The position numbers and the translations under genes are program-made. Positions 14,457-24,391 of a DNA stretch of 33,533 nt are shown here, piece by piece; position 1 is the stretch's first letter; every line of letters begins with the position of its first letter. The stretch lies in the NCBI GenBank assembly GCA_030038235.1, contig JASHPE010000031.1, positions 1-33,533 on the forward strand, read 5' to 3'. This DNA comes from Terriglobia bacterium. GTDB taxonomy: Bacteria > Acidobacteriota > Terriglobia > UBA7540. The notes beneath the pieces were generated by a model that worked only from the letters and a program-made list of their open reading frames with translations, was not told where the DNA came from and did not search any database.

Positions 14457-15488
14457 TCACATCGTACCGGGCTGCTTGGTGTAGCCCTTGGCGGCGTCCT
14501 GGTAAGCCTGGATGTTCGACTTGTCGACGATGCCGATTCCCGTGTCCATGAGCGACGGCAGCGGCGAGGCGGGCGCCGTGCGCCAGTTGGCGAATTCGTG
14601 CACCGCGTTGTGATGGAGATCGTCCAGCGCTTGCAGGCCGTAGAAAGCCATGGTGTAAGGCTTCTGCGCGATGGAAGCCACAATGGTTCCGCCGGCAATG
14701 AAGTCGAGCGTCTCGGGATCCTTGTCCATGGCGACGATCGGAATCTTGCCGTCGAGATTCAGGCGGTGCAACGCCTCGCCCGCTCCGGGTCCGCCGGAAG
14801 CTTCCAGGCACAGGATGCCGTCCATCTTCGCTTTCTTGGCGAGGAGGCTCGAGATCTGATCGTTCGCCTTGCGCGGATCGCCCTGATCGTCGACCACCTG
14901 CTCGATACGAATCTTCGGGTAACGCGAGAAGGCGTCTTTCGCCCCGCGCATGCGTTCGTCAAGATTGTATTGTCCGGGAACCGTAATCACGACCACGCTT
15001 CCCTCTCCATGCAGCGCCGCCGCCATGCGCGCGCCGCTCTGCGTTCCGGCGCGGAAGTTATCTGTACCGATGAACATCAGGCGCTGTGAGTCGGGCACGT
15101 CGGAGTCGATGCAGATCACCGGGATACCCTGTTGAACGGCGTTGTTGATCGGGTCCTGGAAAAGCTTGTTGCTGGCCGGCGAAATCAAGATGCCGCTCGG
15201 ATGCCCAGCCACAGCCGTATTGAACGCGTCGAGCTCGTCGTCGGGAGCGAATGTGTCCGGGCCCACCATCTCGGCCTTGACGCCGAAGCCGAGCTGGCGC
15301 ACCGCGTCGGCGAAGCCGGCGTTGGCTTCCTCCCAGTACGGAAGCGTCTTATTGTTGGCAACCAGGATGTAATGTTCGCCTTCGTGAGGCGCCTTTCCGC
15401 AAGACGTCAGCGTGGTGGCTGCGCAGGCCACCAGCAACGGCGCAAGCAGCAATGCGATCCCCTTCACATCTCGTAGCCCCACGTGCAC
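14457..15488 (-). CDS. Periplasmic sugar-binding lipoprotein (peripla_BP_4 / RbsB-like)
   Basis: A type-I periplasmic binding protein of the ribose/galactose group. It starts HYILVANNKTLPYWEEANAG and continues with GILISPASNKLFQDPINNAV, PVICIDSDVPDSQRLMFIGT, DGILCLEASGGPGAGEAL and IVAMDKDPETLDFI. These are the successive Rossmann strands with the Asn/Asp ligands usual for sugars. GTG 15488 is chosen because GGAGGG lies a few bases upstream and it yields a clean lipobox (LTSC, Cys30). The longer open frame upstream is not signal-like. No permease or ATPase gene is nearby. It could serve a distant ABC system or a sensor. It follows the efflux operon by 116 bases and has its own extended -10. 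Confidence 0.85.
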   Translation of the reverse strand: MHVGLRDVKGIALLLAPLLVACAATTLTSCGKAPHEGEHYILVANNKTLPYWEEANAGFADAVRQLGFGVKAEMVGPDTFAPDDELDAFNTAVAGHPSGILISPASNKLFQDPINNAVQQGIPVICIDSDVPDSQRLMFIGTDNFRAGTQSGARMAAALHGEGSVVVITVPGQYNLDERMRGAKDAFSRYPKIRIEQVVDDQGDPRKANDQISSLLAKKAKMDGILCLEASGGPGAGEALHRLNLDGKIPIVAMDKDPETLDFIAGGTIVASIAQKPYTMAFYGLQALDDLHHNAVHEFANWRTAPASPLPSLMDTGIGIVDKSNIQAYQDAAKGYTKQPGTM

Positions 15489-15527
15489 GAGTCCCTCCGT
15501 GTGAAGCAATAGCAAGTACGAACAGAG

Positions 15528-15536
15528 ATTATCACA
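15528..15536 (-). promoter_or_regulatory. Extended -10 promoter for the sugar-binding gene
   Basis: TGTGATAAT on the minus strand, that is a TGn extension plus GATAAT, lies 40 bases upstream of the GTG start. The -35 region is weak, which extended -10 promoters tolerate. Confidence 0.4.
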
Positions 15537-15604
15537 ACAGCGCCGGAAGGCAAGCGCTGCGCGAGCATTCAGGGAGAGGATGGGTCCGCGAGACGAGACC
15601 GGCG

Positions 15605-17149
15605 TCATTTTCCGTGGATCATGCTGGGCTCGGCCGGCAGCGTCGAAGTATTCCAGCCGCCACCGAGAGCCTGAACGAGCAGGACACTGGCAGTCATACG
15701 GCGCGTCAGGACGTTGACCGCCGAAACCTGGTCACCCAGCAGAATGCCCTGCTCGGTTATCACGGTGAGGTAGTCGGCCGTACCGGCTTTGTACTGGTAG
15801 GTAGAGATGTCCAACGCACTCTGGGCCGCCTTTATAGCCGCATCGTCGGCCGCGGCTTCGTTTTCGAGGACGCGTAAGGCTGCCAGATTGTCTTCTACCT
15901 GCTGAAAAGCGGTCAGAACCGTCTGCCGGTAGTTGGCCACAGTGGCATCGTAAGTGTCACGCGCCTGCGCCAATTGGGCGCGGCGTTTGCCCGCATCGAA
16001 GACGGTTTCGGCGAGCGTCGGGCCGATGGACCAGAAACGGCTGGGCCAGGTAAGCCAATCGTAAAACTGTCCGGCTTCAAATCCGCCCGAGGCGCTGAGG
16101 GTCAAGCTCGGGTAATAGGCGGCTTTGGCGATACCGATTTGCTCATTCTGGGCGGCCATCTGGCGCTCGGCAGTTGCAATGTCAGGTCGGCGCTCCAGCA
16201 GGGTGGAAGGAACGCTGACAGGGACCGGAGGCGGCGTGATCTCGATCGGCGAAGCTGCAACGGACACCTGGGCTGGCGGCTTGCCGATAAGAATAGCGAT
16301 GGCGTGCTCATACTGCGCCCGCGCCACGCCGTAGTCGATGAGTTGTGCCTTGGCCCCGTCAAGCTGAGTCTGGGCCTGCGCGATGTCGGCCCCTGATGCG
16401 ACGCCCGAGTTAAACCGATCCTGAGTGAGCTTGAGGTAATCCTCGTAAGACTTCACAGTGGTCTCGAGCAGGTCGATATCTCCGTCAGTCCCGTGCAGCT
16501 CGTAGTAGTCCTCCGCCAGCGTCGACTGATACGACAAGCGGGCATTCTCCAGTTGAGCGAAGCTGGCTTGGGCAGTGGCCACATCGCTACGAACCGTGCG
16601 CCGGATGCTGCCCCAGATATCCGCCGTGTAGGAGATGCTGCCGGGCAGATCATAGGTGTTAAGCTGGCCGCTCGTCAGGTTCCCAACCGAAACGTTGTAG
16701 AGCCTGCTTGACATCTGGGACCGCGTGTACGAGGGCGAGGTGGTTATCGTCGGAAAGAGAGCGGAGCGCGCGATACGCACGGCATCCGCCGCTTCCCGGT
16801 ACTGGGCGGCCGCCATCAACACATTCTGGTTTGAGATGTTGACCTGCTCCTCGAGCGCGTTCAGTTGCGGGTCGTTGTAGACTTCCCACCACTTTCCGCG
16901 CACCACGGCCTCATTGGGCTGGGCCGGCTTCCAGCGATTGATCTCCTCAGGGTTATCGGTGGGCGGCTCCTTGAACGCAGCAGGAACCGGCGCATCCGGA
17001 CGGTGGTAGTTCGGGCCTACCATGCAACCCGACGCGAAAAGCAGCAGGCAGAAAAGCAAAGGCAGCAGCCAGTCAGCAGTGGGCAGTCGGCAGTCAGCAG
17101 CTTCCAGTCCGCCGTCAGTGTTGGCGATTCGAATCCTGTGTTTCATCAT
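15605..17149 (-). CDS. RND efflux outer-membrane factor lipoprotein (NodT/OprM type)
   Basis: A TolC-like channel that carries efflux substrates across the outer membrane. The lipobox SGC gives Cys42, then MVGPNYHRPDAPVPAAF, the classic NodT-family opening. Two tandem OEP repeats follow, with long helices such as ARLSYQSTLAEDYYELHGTD and NYRQTVLTAFQQVEDNLAALR. At 514 residues it is a little long, because residues 11-27 are encoded by a heptanucleotide repeat array between the start and the hydrophobic core. It is the last gene of the tripartite pump operon, 144 bases behind the second RND gene. Confidence 0.92.
   Translation of the reverse strand: MMKHRIRIANTDGGLEAADCRLPTADWLLPLLFCLLLFASGCMVGPNYHRPDAPVPAAFKEPPTDNPEEINRWKPAQPNEAVVRGKWWEVYNDPQLNALEEQVNISNQNVLMAAAQYREAADAVRIARSALFPTITTSPSYTRSQMSSRLYNVSVGNLTSGQLNTYDLPGSISYTADIWGSIRRTVRSDVATAQASFAQLENARLSYQSTLAEDYYELHGTDGDIDLLETTVKSYEDYLKLTQDRFNSGVASGADIAQAQTQLDGAKAQLIDYGVARAQYEHAIAILIGKPPAQVSVAASPIEITPPPVPVSVPSTLLERRPDIATAERQMAAQNEQIGIAKAAYYPSLTLSASGGFEAGQFYDWLTWPSRFWSIGPTLAETVFDAGKRRAQLAQARDTYDATVANYRQTVLTAFQQVEDNLAALRVLENEAAADDAAIKAAQSALDISTYQYKAGTADYLTVITEQGILLGDQVSAVNVLTRRMTASVLLVQALGGGWNTSTLPAEPSMIHGK
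17070..17118 (-). repeat. Heptanucleotide array, CAGTCGG family, within a signal peptide
   Basis: Read on the plus strand, seven units are strictly periodic: CAGTCAG, CAGTGGG, CAGTCGG, CAGTCAG, CAGCTTC, CAGTCCG, CCGTCAG. The array encodes residues 11-27 (around GLEAADCRLPTAD) of the outer-membrane factor, directly before its hydrophobic core. Confidence 0.75.
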
Positions 17150-17242
17150 CTCACTTCTCCGCTCACCGTTTCCCTTGATACGGTCGCCCTGGCTTGAATT
17201 CCTGCCGCAGATCGGCCCCTGTCCACCTCCGAATGCTCACCG

Positions 17243-17269
17243 CCGACTGCCCCGACTGCCCCGACTGCC
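17243..17269 (-). repeat. Three tandem CCGACTGCC units
   Basis: Three perfect 9-base units lie in the 144-base spacer between the second RND gene and the outer-membrane-factor gene. The spacer holds no other feature except the ribosome site of the latter (GGAG near 17160). Confidence 0.6.
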
Positions 17270-17293
17270 AACGCTTACTGCCTACCGCTTCAC

Positions 17294-20200
17294 TCATGCC
17301 TCCGATCCGAGCGGCCTCACTTCTCCTTCGCCCTCGATCCGCGTGCGGCCGGCGCGCCAGTTCTGCAGGCGATCGAAATAGAGATAAACGACCGGCGTCG
17401 TGTACAACGTCAGAACCTGGCTCACCATCAGACCGCCGATGATGGCGATTCCGAGGGGACGCCGCAATTCTGATCCCACCCCGTGGCCGAACGCCAGCGG
17501 CACGGCCCCCAGGATAGCCGCCATGGTGGTCATCATGATGGGGCGGAAGCGCAACATGCAGGCCTGGTAGATGGAATCGCGCGAGCTTTTGCCCTCGTTG
17601 CGCTCCGCAGCCAAGGCAAAGTCGATCATCAGAATGGCGTTCTTCTTAACAATCCCGATCAGCAGAATGATCCCAATGATGGCAATGACCGTGAGCTCCG
17701 TATGAGTCAACATCAGGGCCAGCAATGCGCCCACACCCGCCGACGGCAGTGTGGAAAGGATGGTCACGGGATGAACGTAGCTCTCATAAAGCATGCCGAG
17801 CACAATGTAGACCGAGGCCAGGGCCGCAGCGATGAGCAGGGGCTCGCTGCCCAGAGAATCCTGGTAGGCTTGAGCGGTTCCGGCAAAGCCCGTATGGATG
17901 GTTTCCGGGAGACCAATTTTGCTTGCCGAGGCATTGATAGCGTTGACGGCGTCTCCGAGCGCCACACCGGGCCGCAAGTTAAACGAAATGGTAACAGCCG
18001 GCGAAAGGCCCTGATGGTTTACGGCCAAAGGCGCCGTAGTGGGAGCGTAGCTGGTGAAGGCGCTCAAAGGGACCTCGGTGCCGCCCGGCGACTGCACAAA
18101 TATCTCGCGCAAGTAGAGTGGGTTCTGCCAAAACTGCGGCGCAGCTTCCATGACGACGTGATACTGGTTCAGAGGGTTGTACATGATCGACACCTGCCGC
18201 TGGCCGAAAGCATCGTAGAGCGTGTCATCGATCAGCTGGGACGAAATCCCGAAACGCCCCGCCGTGACCCGGTCATAGTTCACCACCGCCTGCAACCCGC
18301 TGTTTTGCTGGTCGCTGTTGACATCCGCGATGATGTGAATGCCCTTCAGCTCTTCGAGCATCTTGGGAGCAAATGTGGTGAGATCCGCGAGATTGTCGCC
18401 GCGCATGGTGTATTGGTATTGGGCGTTGCCGAACCGTCCGCCGACACGCACGTCCTGCGACGCCTGCATGTAGAGCGCCGCACCCGGGACGCGAGCGAGC
18501 TTTGGCCGCAAACGCGCGATAACCTGGTCCACGCCAATTTTTCGCTCTGAGAGCGGTTTGAGCGAAATGAACATGCGCGCGCTGTTCAGGGTGCCTCCGC
18601 CAACCCAGCCATTTACCGTATCGACCGCAGGATCAGCCTTGATGATGTTGACCATTTGCAGCAAAATCTTCTGCATCGCCTGAAAGGAGGTATCCTGGTC
18701 TGCCATGATGGCGCCCATCATCCGTCCGTTATCCTGCTGCGGGAAAAAGCCCTTTGGCACACGGATGTAAAGGTAGACGTTGAGGGCAATGGTGGCCAGC
18801 AGGATGGCCAGCGTCACAGCAGGAAAGTCCAGAACCTTGGATAGCGTTCTGCCATAGGCACCGATGACCCAGTTGAAGCCACGTTCGCTCGCGCGGTACA
18901 GCCGGCCATGAGACTGCTGTTCCTTAAGCAGGTGGGCGCACATGGTGGGCGTGGTGGTGAGCGAAACCACCATGGAAATGGCGATCGCCACCGCGAGCGT
19001 AACCGAAAACTCGTGGAATAGCCGGCCCACGATCCCGCCCATCAGCAGCAAGGGGATGAATACCGCCACCAGGGAAGTGCTCATGGTCAGCACCGTGAAA
19101 CCGATTTCCTGCGCTCCCCTGAGTGCGGCCTGGAAAGGCGGCAGCCCCTGTTCCAGGTAACGCGTGATGTTTTCAATCACCACGATGGCGTCATCGACTA
19201 CAAATCCGGTACAGATGGTCAGCGCCATCAACGACAGGTTGTCGAGGCTATAGCCGAGCAGGTACATCGCACCGAAGGTTCCAATGATCGAAACCGGCAC
19301 GGCAATGCTGGGGATAAGCGTGGCACGGGGATTCCGGAGAAAGACGAAAACCACCAGAATCACCAACAGCACCGAGATGATCAGCGTCTGCTCGACGTTC
19401 GTCACCGAAGCGCGAATGGTCACGGTCTGGTCCATCGCAACCTGCATATCGATGGCCTGCGGCATGGCAGCCTTGAGCTGGGGCATAACCGCACGGATGC
19501 GATCCACGGTGTCAATGATATTTGCACCCGGCTGACGCCAGATAATGATCAATACCGACGGTTTTCCATTGGCATAGCCAGCGTTCCGAAGGTCTTCCGG
19601 GCCATCGACCGCCTGCCCGATGTCCTGAATTCTTACGGCCATTCCATCGTGGTAAGCGACGATGAGGGGCTGGTAATCCACCGCGTGGAAGATCTGGTCG
19701 TTTGCTCCGACTTCCCACGTCAAATGTCCGTCTGAAAAGTACCCTTTGGGCGTGTTGGCATTGGCGCCGCTCAAGACGCTGCGAACCTGCTCGAAGCCTA
19801 TGTCGTACTTGTTCATCTGACCCGGGTTGAGCTCGATTCGCACCCCGGGCAGGGCTCCCCCGCCAACAACCACCTGGCCTACGCCGCTGATCTGGGAGAT
19901 CTTCTGCTCCATGATCGAATCAGCGGCGTCATACATCTGGCTCTTGCTAAGCACATCCGAGGTAAGAGCGATCATGAAGATGGGAGAATCCGCCGGATTG
20001 GACTTCCGGTAAGTGGGATTGCTCGGAAGGTTGGTGGGCAGGTAGCCGCGCGCAGCGTTAATCGCGGCCTCCACATCGCGCGCCGCGGCGTCGATATTGC
20101 GGTTCAGATCGAATTGCAGGGTAACACTGGTCGATCCGATACTGCTCGAAGACGTCATTTCGGTGACCGACGCGATACGGCCGAACTGGCGCTCCAGCGG

Positions 20201-20395
20201 CGTTGCCACTGACGAAGCCATGGTCTCCGGGCTCGCACCGGGTAGCGACGCCTGCACGTTGATCGTCGGGAAATCTACCTGCGGCAGGGGGGCGACGGGC
20301 AGCAGCCGAAAGGCCACGGCGCCCGCCAGCGCAATGGCGATGGTTAGCAGTGTGGTCGCGATGGGCCTGCGTATGAAAGGTGCCGAAATATTCAC
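17294..20395 (-). CDS. RND multidrug efflux permease (MdtB/MdtC-like), second copy
   Basis: An inner-membrane proton-driven pump of 1033 residues, normal for the HAE1 group. It begins VNISAPFIRRPIATTLLTIA, the usual opening. TM4 carries the proton-relay Asp pair near residue 400 in [17 protein letters not shown]. The TM10 Lys lies in GIVKKNAILMIDF near residue 913. Two large periplasmic loops are present. The open frame continues upstream, but GTG 20395 is preferred because it fits the family start and AGG lies eight bases before it, inside the end of the VTT gene five bases away. Tight spacing implies coupled translation. With the first RND gene it may form a heteromeric pump as MdtB and MdtC do. 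Confidence 0.94.
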   Translation of the reverse strand: MNISAPFIRRPIATTLLTIAIALAGAVAFRLLPVAPLPQVDFPTINVQASLPGASPETMASSVATPLERQFGRIASVTEMTSSSSIGSTSVTLQFDLNRNIDAAARDVEAAINAARGYLPTNLPSNPTYRKSNPADSPIFMIALTSDVLSKSQMYDAADSIMEQKISQISGVGQVVVGGGALPGVRIELNPGQMNKYDIGFEQVRSVLSGANANTPKGYFSDGHLTWEVGANDQIFHAVDYQPLIVAYHDGMAVRIQDIGQAVDGPEDLRNAGYANGKPSVLIIIWRQPGANIIDTVDRIRAVMPQLKAAMPQAIDMQVAMDQTVTIRASVTNVEQTLIISVLLVILVVFVFLRNPRATLIPSIAVPVSIIGTFGAMYLLGYSLDNLSLMALTICTGFVVDDAIVVIENITRYLEQGLPPFQAALRGAQEIGFTVLTMSTSLVAVFIPLLLMGGIVGRLFHEFSVTLAVAIAISMVVSLTTTPTMCAHLLKEQQSHGRLYRASERGFNWVIGAYGRTLSKVLDFPAVTLAILLATIALNVYLYIRVPKGFFPQQDNGRMMGAIMADQDTSFQAMQKILLQMVNIIKADPAVDTVNGWVGGGTLNSARMFISLKPLSERKIGVDQVIARLRPKLARVPGAALYMQASQDVRVGGRFGNAQYQYTMRGDNLADLTTFAPKMLEELKGIHIIADVNSDQQNSGLQAVVNYDRVTAGRFGISSQLIDDTLYDAFGQRQVSIMYNPLNQYHVVMEAAPQFWQNPLYLREIFVQSPGGTEVPLSAFTSYAPTTAPLAVNHQGLSPAVTISFNLRPGVALGDAVNAINASASKIGLPETIHTGFAGTAQAYQDSLGSEPLLIAAALASVYIVLGMLYESYVHPVTILSTLPSAGVGALLALMLTHTELTVIAIIGIILLIGIVKKNAILMIDFALAAERNEGKSSRDSIYQACMLRFRPIMMTTMAAILGAVPLAFGHGVGSELRRPLGIAIIGGLMVSQVLTLYTTPVVYLYFDRLQNWRAGRTRIEGEGEVRPLGSEA

Positions 20396-20400
20396 TTCAA

Positions 20401-21060
20401 TTACCTGCGGGCGTCCAGCAACAACGCCGAGTGTTGCGCCTGTGCCAACCGTTTGTTGAGCAGAACTCCAACCATGATAAAGCTTAGAATGGCGGCCACG
20501 AATAGGAGGAGCCACATCCAATCCTGGGCCGGGTGGCGCAGCACGTGGACGAAATGGCGGCCGTAGTGATCGGCGACGATGGCGATGGCGGCATAGCGTG
20601 CAGAGCGGCAAATGAATACGACAGTCAGAAATTTTCCGGCGCTGTAGCCGGAAGCGCCTGCCGCAGCGAAAAATACGCACGTGGGACACGGAAACGGCAC
20701 GGCCGTCGACACGGCCAAAGTATTCGTGCCCCATCGGTCAAAAAAGTGCAGAACGGCCTCGAGCCTTCGATTTCCGAATCGGTCGCGCAGGTAAGCAAAT
20801 CCTGCGCGACGCGCGATTCTGAACGTGAGGTAGGCCCCAATCACCGATCCTGCCGTTGCCACCGCGGCATACTCGTACCAAGGATTGCGATGGCTGGCAG
20901 CCAGGATCGCAGTGAGGATATCGGGGCCTCCAAAGGTCGGCAGTGGGGAGCTGTCGAGAATCGCGAGCGGGAAAAGCCCCAGTGCTCCCAAGTGACGGAA
21001 GACCGTCATCATACCGTGCCGCCGATGCGCCCTGGCGCTTTGCGCGAAGACGTTCAACAT
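20401..21060 (-). CDS. VTT/DedA-like (YqaA-type) membrane protein
   Basis: A membrane protein of about 219 residues with several hydrophobic segments. The VTT-type core is recognisable: EYAAVATAGSVIGAYLTFRI, then ALPFLD-like DRWGTNTLAVSTAVPFPCPT and FFAAAGASGYSAGKFLTVVF. DedA/VTT proteins act in lipid translocation and in maintaining proton motive force. It sits between two RND permease genes, four bases after one stop and five bases before the next start, so it belongs to the pump transcript. ATG 21060 is chosen for this spacing; an earlier ATG at 21105 would overlap the upstream gene. A role in supporting the pump is inference. Confidence 0.75.
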   Translation of the reverse strand: MLNVFAQSARAHRRHGMMTVFRHLGALGLFPLAILDSSPLPTFGGPDILTAILAASHRNPWYEYAAVATAGSVIGAYLTFRIARRAGFAYLRDRFGNRRLEAVLHFFDRWGTNTLAVSTAVPFPCPTCVFFAAAGASGYSAGKFLTVVFICRSARYAAIAIVADHYGRHFVHVLRHPAQDWMWLLLFVAAILSFIMVGVLLNKRLAQAQHSALLLDARR

Positions 21061-21064
21061 ATGA

Positions 21065-24000
21065 TTATCCGGCCCCAACCGGCTCCGTACCCGGGCCGAT
21101 TTCACGCTCGTGAGACGGGTGCCTCGACAGACGAGCCTGCAGGCGATCGAACCAGATGTAAATGACCGGGGTGGTGTACAGCGTCAGAAGCTGGCTGATC
21201 AGCAGTCCGCCCACGATGCTGATGCCCAGGGGACGGCGCAGTTCCGATCCCACCCCGCTGCCGAAGGCCAAAGGAACGCCGCCCAGCAGCGCCGCCATGG
21301 TTGTCATCATAATCGGCCGGAACCGGAGCAGGCACGCCTGGTAAATGGCATTCACCGGTGTCATCCCTTCCTTGCGTTCGGCTTCCAAGGCAAAGTCCAC
21401 CATCATGATGCCGTTTTTCTTCACAATTCCGATCAACAGCACGATGCCGATCAGGGCGATCACGCTGAAATCGTTTCCTGTGATCCACAACGCCAGCAGT
21501 GCGCCGACTCCCGCTGAGGAAAGTGTCGAAAGGATGGTGATGGGATGGATGTAACTCTCATACAGCACGCCCAGGACGATGTAGACCGTTATGATGGCCG
21601 CCAGAATCAGCACCGGCTCGTTGGAGAGGGAAGCCTGGAATGAAGCTGCTTCGCCCTGAAATGCCGCCTGGATACTGGCCGGCATGCCCATCTCGTCCTT
21701 CACCTCGTTCACGGCCTTGATGGCATCCCCAAGCGAGGCGTTCGGGGCCAGGTTGAACGAGAGCGTAACCACCGGGAATTGCCCCTGATGGTTAACGGTC
21801 AGCGGGGCGCTGGTCTCCTCGATGTGCGTAAAGGCCGCGAGCGGCACCTGCCCTCCGTTTGCAAACGACGAAGTGGACTTGATGGGTCCCGAGAAGGCTG
21901 TATCCGACGGAATGGTCGAAGCGTTGAGCGGGGACCCTGATGTCGTCGAGGACAAACTGTTCTGGGCAACGGTAAGCGAGCTTGTGGGACCGAATATCTG
22001 TGCGGCCGCCGAGCCTCCCGTCACCACGGATGACGAGGCGCTGGCGGCACTCGAGCCGCTGGCAGCGGTACGAATGTAAAGATCGCGCAGATCCAGGGGA
22101 TTCTGCTGAAGGGTAGGTTTCAGCTCCAGCACCACGTGATACTGATTCAACTGCGTAAACATGACGGAAACTTCCCGTTGGCCGTAAGCGTCGTAGAGGG
22201 TCTGATCGATGGTGGAGGGCGAGATTCCCAGGCGGTAAGCCGTTTCGCGATCATACACCAGCTTTGCCTGAAGCCCTCCAAGCTGCTGATCGGTCGCCAC
22301 ATCGCGCAGCTCAGGCCGTTTCTGCAGGGCCGCCAGCATTTTCGTGGCAAAGGTGTTCAACTCGTCAGCATTCGGATCCTCCAGCGTGTACTGGAACTCC
22401 GTGCGGCTCACGCGGTCATCAACCGTCAGGTCCTGCACCGGCTGCATGAAGAGCGTGATTCCGGCTACTTTGTCGAGTTGCGGCTGCAGGCGCCGGATGA
22501 CGTCACTGGCGCTGATCTTTCGCGTTGCCAGCGGTTTCAGATTGATCTGAATGCGACCGCTGTTGAGAGTGGTGTTCGTGCCATCGATTCCAATAAACGA
22601 TGAGAGACTGTCGACCGCCGGATCCTTCAAGATGACTTGCGCCAAGGCCTGCTGGAGGCCGGACATTTGCTGAAAGGACACTGTCTGAGCGGCTTCAGAA
22701 ACGCCTTGAATGACACCCGTATCCTGAATGGGGAAGAAACCCTTTGGAATGTAAATGTAGAGCACGATCGTAAGAACGACGGTCGCGATGGCGACCATGA
22801 GTGTCGCGGTCTGACGGCGCAGTACCCACTGTAGGCTACGATCGTAGACATTCAGCGTCCACGTCCAGGCGCGCTCCGAAACGCGGTAAAAACGGCTCTG
22901 CTCGTGTTCGGGCCGGTGCTTCAAGAGCTTGGAACACATCATGGGCGTCAAAGTCAGCGAAACCACGGCCGAAACCAGAATAGTGACAGCCAGCGTGACG
23001 GCGAATTCGCGGAAGAGCCTGCCGACAATATCGCCCATGAACAGCAGCGGGATCAGGACAGCGATCAGCGACACCGTCAGCGAGATGATGGTGAAGCCGA
23101 TCTGCGCCGAGCCACGGAGCGCGGCCTGGAGGGGAGGCTCGCCCTCTTCGATATAACGCGTAATGTTCTCGATCATGACGATGGCGTCGTCCACCACGAA
23201 ACCCGTGGAGATCGTCAATGCCATTAGCGTCAGGTTATTCAAACTGTAACCGAGAAGATACATCACTCCGAAAGTTCCCACGATCGAAAGGGGCACGGCC
23301 ACGCTGGGAATGATGGTGGCGGAAAGATTACGCAGGAAGAGGAAGATAACCATCACGACCAGTGCCACGGTGAGCATCAACGAAAACTCGACGTCCTTCA
23401 CCGAAGCGCGAATCGTGGTGGTGCGGTCCGTCAGAATCTTCACCTGCACCGATTGCGGCAGCGTCAAGGTCAACTGTGGCAACAGGGCCTTGATGCGATC
23501 GACGACAGTGATGATGTTTGCGCCCGGCTGCCGCTGAATGTTCACGATGACGGCCGGAGTGTTGTTCATCCAGGCCGCCTCGTAAACGTTTTCGGCGTCG
23601 TCCTTGACCGTCGCGACGTCGCTCAGCGTGACGGGGGCGCCATTCCGGTAAGCCACGATCATCGGGGCGTACTGGTCGCTCGATAGCAATTGGTCGTTGG
23701 CGCCGATCTGATAGGCCTGATGCGCCCCGTCAAAGTTGCCCTTGGCCTGGTTGACGTTGGCGGAGACAATGGCGTTGCGAATATCTTCCAGGTTCAGGCC
23801 GTAGGACGCCAACTGGGTGGGATTCGCCTGAATGCGGACGGCCGGTTTCTGGCCTCCGCTGATGCTCACCAAGCCCACGCCCGGCAACTGTGAGATCTTG
23901 GGCGACAGCCTGGTGTCTGCCAGGTCCTCCACCTTTGAAAGCGGCAAGTCGTTCGAGGTCAGCGCCAGGGTCAGGATCGGCGTGTCAGCCGGATTTGTCT

Positions 24001-24391
24001 TGCTGTAGATAGGCGGCGTGGGCAGGTCCGGCGGAAGATAGGTCCCTGACGCGTTGATCGACTCTTGAACCTCCTGCTCAGCCACGTCGATGTTCAAGCT
24101 GAGGTTAAACTGCAAGGTGATCACCGAGCAGCCGTCGGAGCTGATGGACGTCATCTGCTGCAGGCCCGGCACCTCGCCGAACTGGCGCTCGAGCGGCGCC
24201 GTCACGGATGTGGCCATCACGTCAGGACTGGCGCCGGGATAGAACGTGACCACTTGAATGGTGGGATAGTCCACCTCGGGCAAGGCGGAAACGGGCAGTT
24301 CCTTGTAAGCGACGCCGCCCGCCAGCATAATGGCGGCCATCAGCAGCGAGGTGGCGATAGGACGAAGAATGAAAATCCGGGAAGGGCTCAT
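21065..24391 (-). CDS. RND multidrug efflux permease (MdtB/MdtC-like), first copy, with Ser-rich insert
   Basis: A 1108-residue inner-membrane pump beginning [20 protein letters not shown]. The proton-relay Asp pair is near residue 400 ([17 protein letters not shown]), and the TM10 Lys is in [13 protein letters not shown] near residue 987. The family norm is about 1030 residues. The excess is one low-complexity Ser/Ala/Thr/Gly segment of about 72 residues (774-845) between [10 protein letters not shown] and GGQVPLAAF. Its partner RND2 has only a four-residue loop there. The ATG overlaps the TGA of the membrane-fusion gene (ATGA), so translation is coupled. Confidence 0.94.
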   Translation of the reverse strand: MSPSRIFILRPIATSLLMAAIMLAGGVAYKELPVSALPEVDYPTIQVVTFYPGASPDVMATSVTAPLERQFGEVPGLQQMTSISSDGCSVITLQFNLSLNIDVAEQEVQESINASGTYLPPDLPTPPIYSKTNPADTPILTLALTSNDLPLSKVEDLADTRLSPKISQLPGVGLVSISGGQKPAVRIQANPTQLASYGLNLEDIRNAIVSANVNQAKGNFDGAHQAYQIGANDQLLSSDQYAPMIVAYRNGAPVTLSDVATVKDDAENVYEAAWMNNTPAVIVNIQRQPGANIITVVDRIKALLPQLTLTLPQSVQVKILTDRTTTIRASVKDVEFSLMLTVALVVMVIFLFLRNLSATIIPSVAVPLSIVGTFGVMYLLGYSLNNLTLMALTISTGFVVDDAIVMIENITRYIEEGEPPLQAALRGSAQIGFTIISLTVSLIAVLIPLLFMGDIVGRLFREFAVTLAVTILVSAVVSLTLTPMMCSKLLKHRPEHEQSRFYRVSERAWTWTLNVYDRSLQWVLRRQTATLMVAIATVVLTIVLYIYIPKGFFPIQDTGVIQGVSEAAQTVSFQQMSGLQQALAQVILKDPAVDSLSSFIGIDGTNTTLNSGRIQINLKPLATRKISASDVIRRLQPQLDKVAGITLFMQPVQDLTVDDRVSRTEFQYTLEDPNADELNTFATKMLAALQKRPELRDVATDQQLGGLQAKLVYDRETAYRLGISPSTIDQTLYDAYGQREVSVMFTQLNQYHVVLELKPTLQQNPLDLRDLYIRTAASGSSAASASSSVVTGGSAAAQIFGPTSSLTVAQNSLSSTTSGSPLNASTIPSDTAFSGPIKSTSSFANGGQVPLAAFTHIEETSAPLTVNHQGQFPVVTLSFNLAPNASLGDAIKAVNEVKDEMGMPASIQAAFQGEAASFQASLSNEPVLILAAIITVYIVLGVLYESYIHPITILSTLSSAGVGALLALWITGNDFSVIALIGIVLLIGIVKKNGIMMVDFALEAERKEGMTPVNAIYQACLLRFRPIMMTTMAALLGGVPLAFGSGVGSELRRPLGISIVGGLLISQLLTLYTTPVIYIWFDRLQARLSRHPSHEREIGPGTEPVGAG

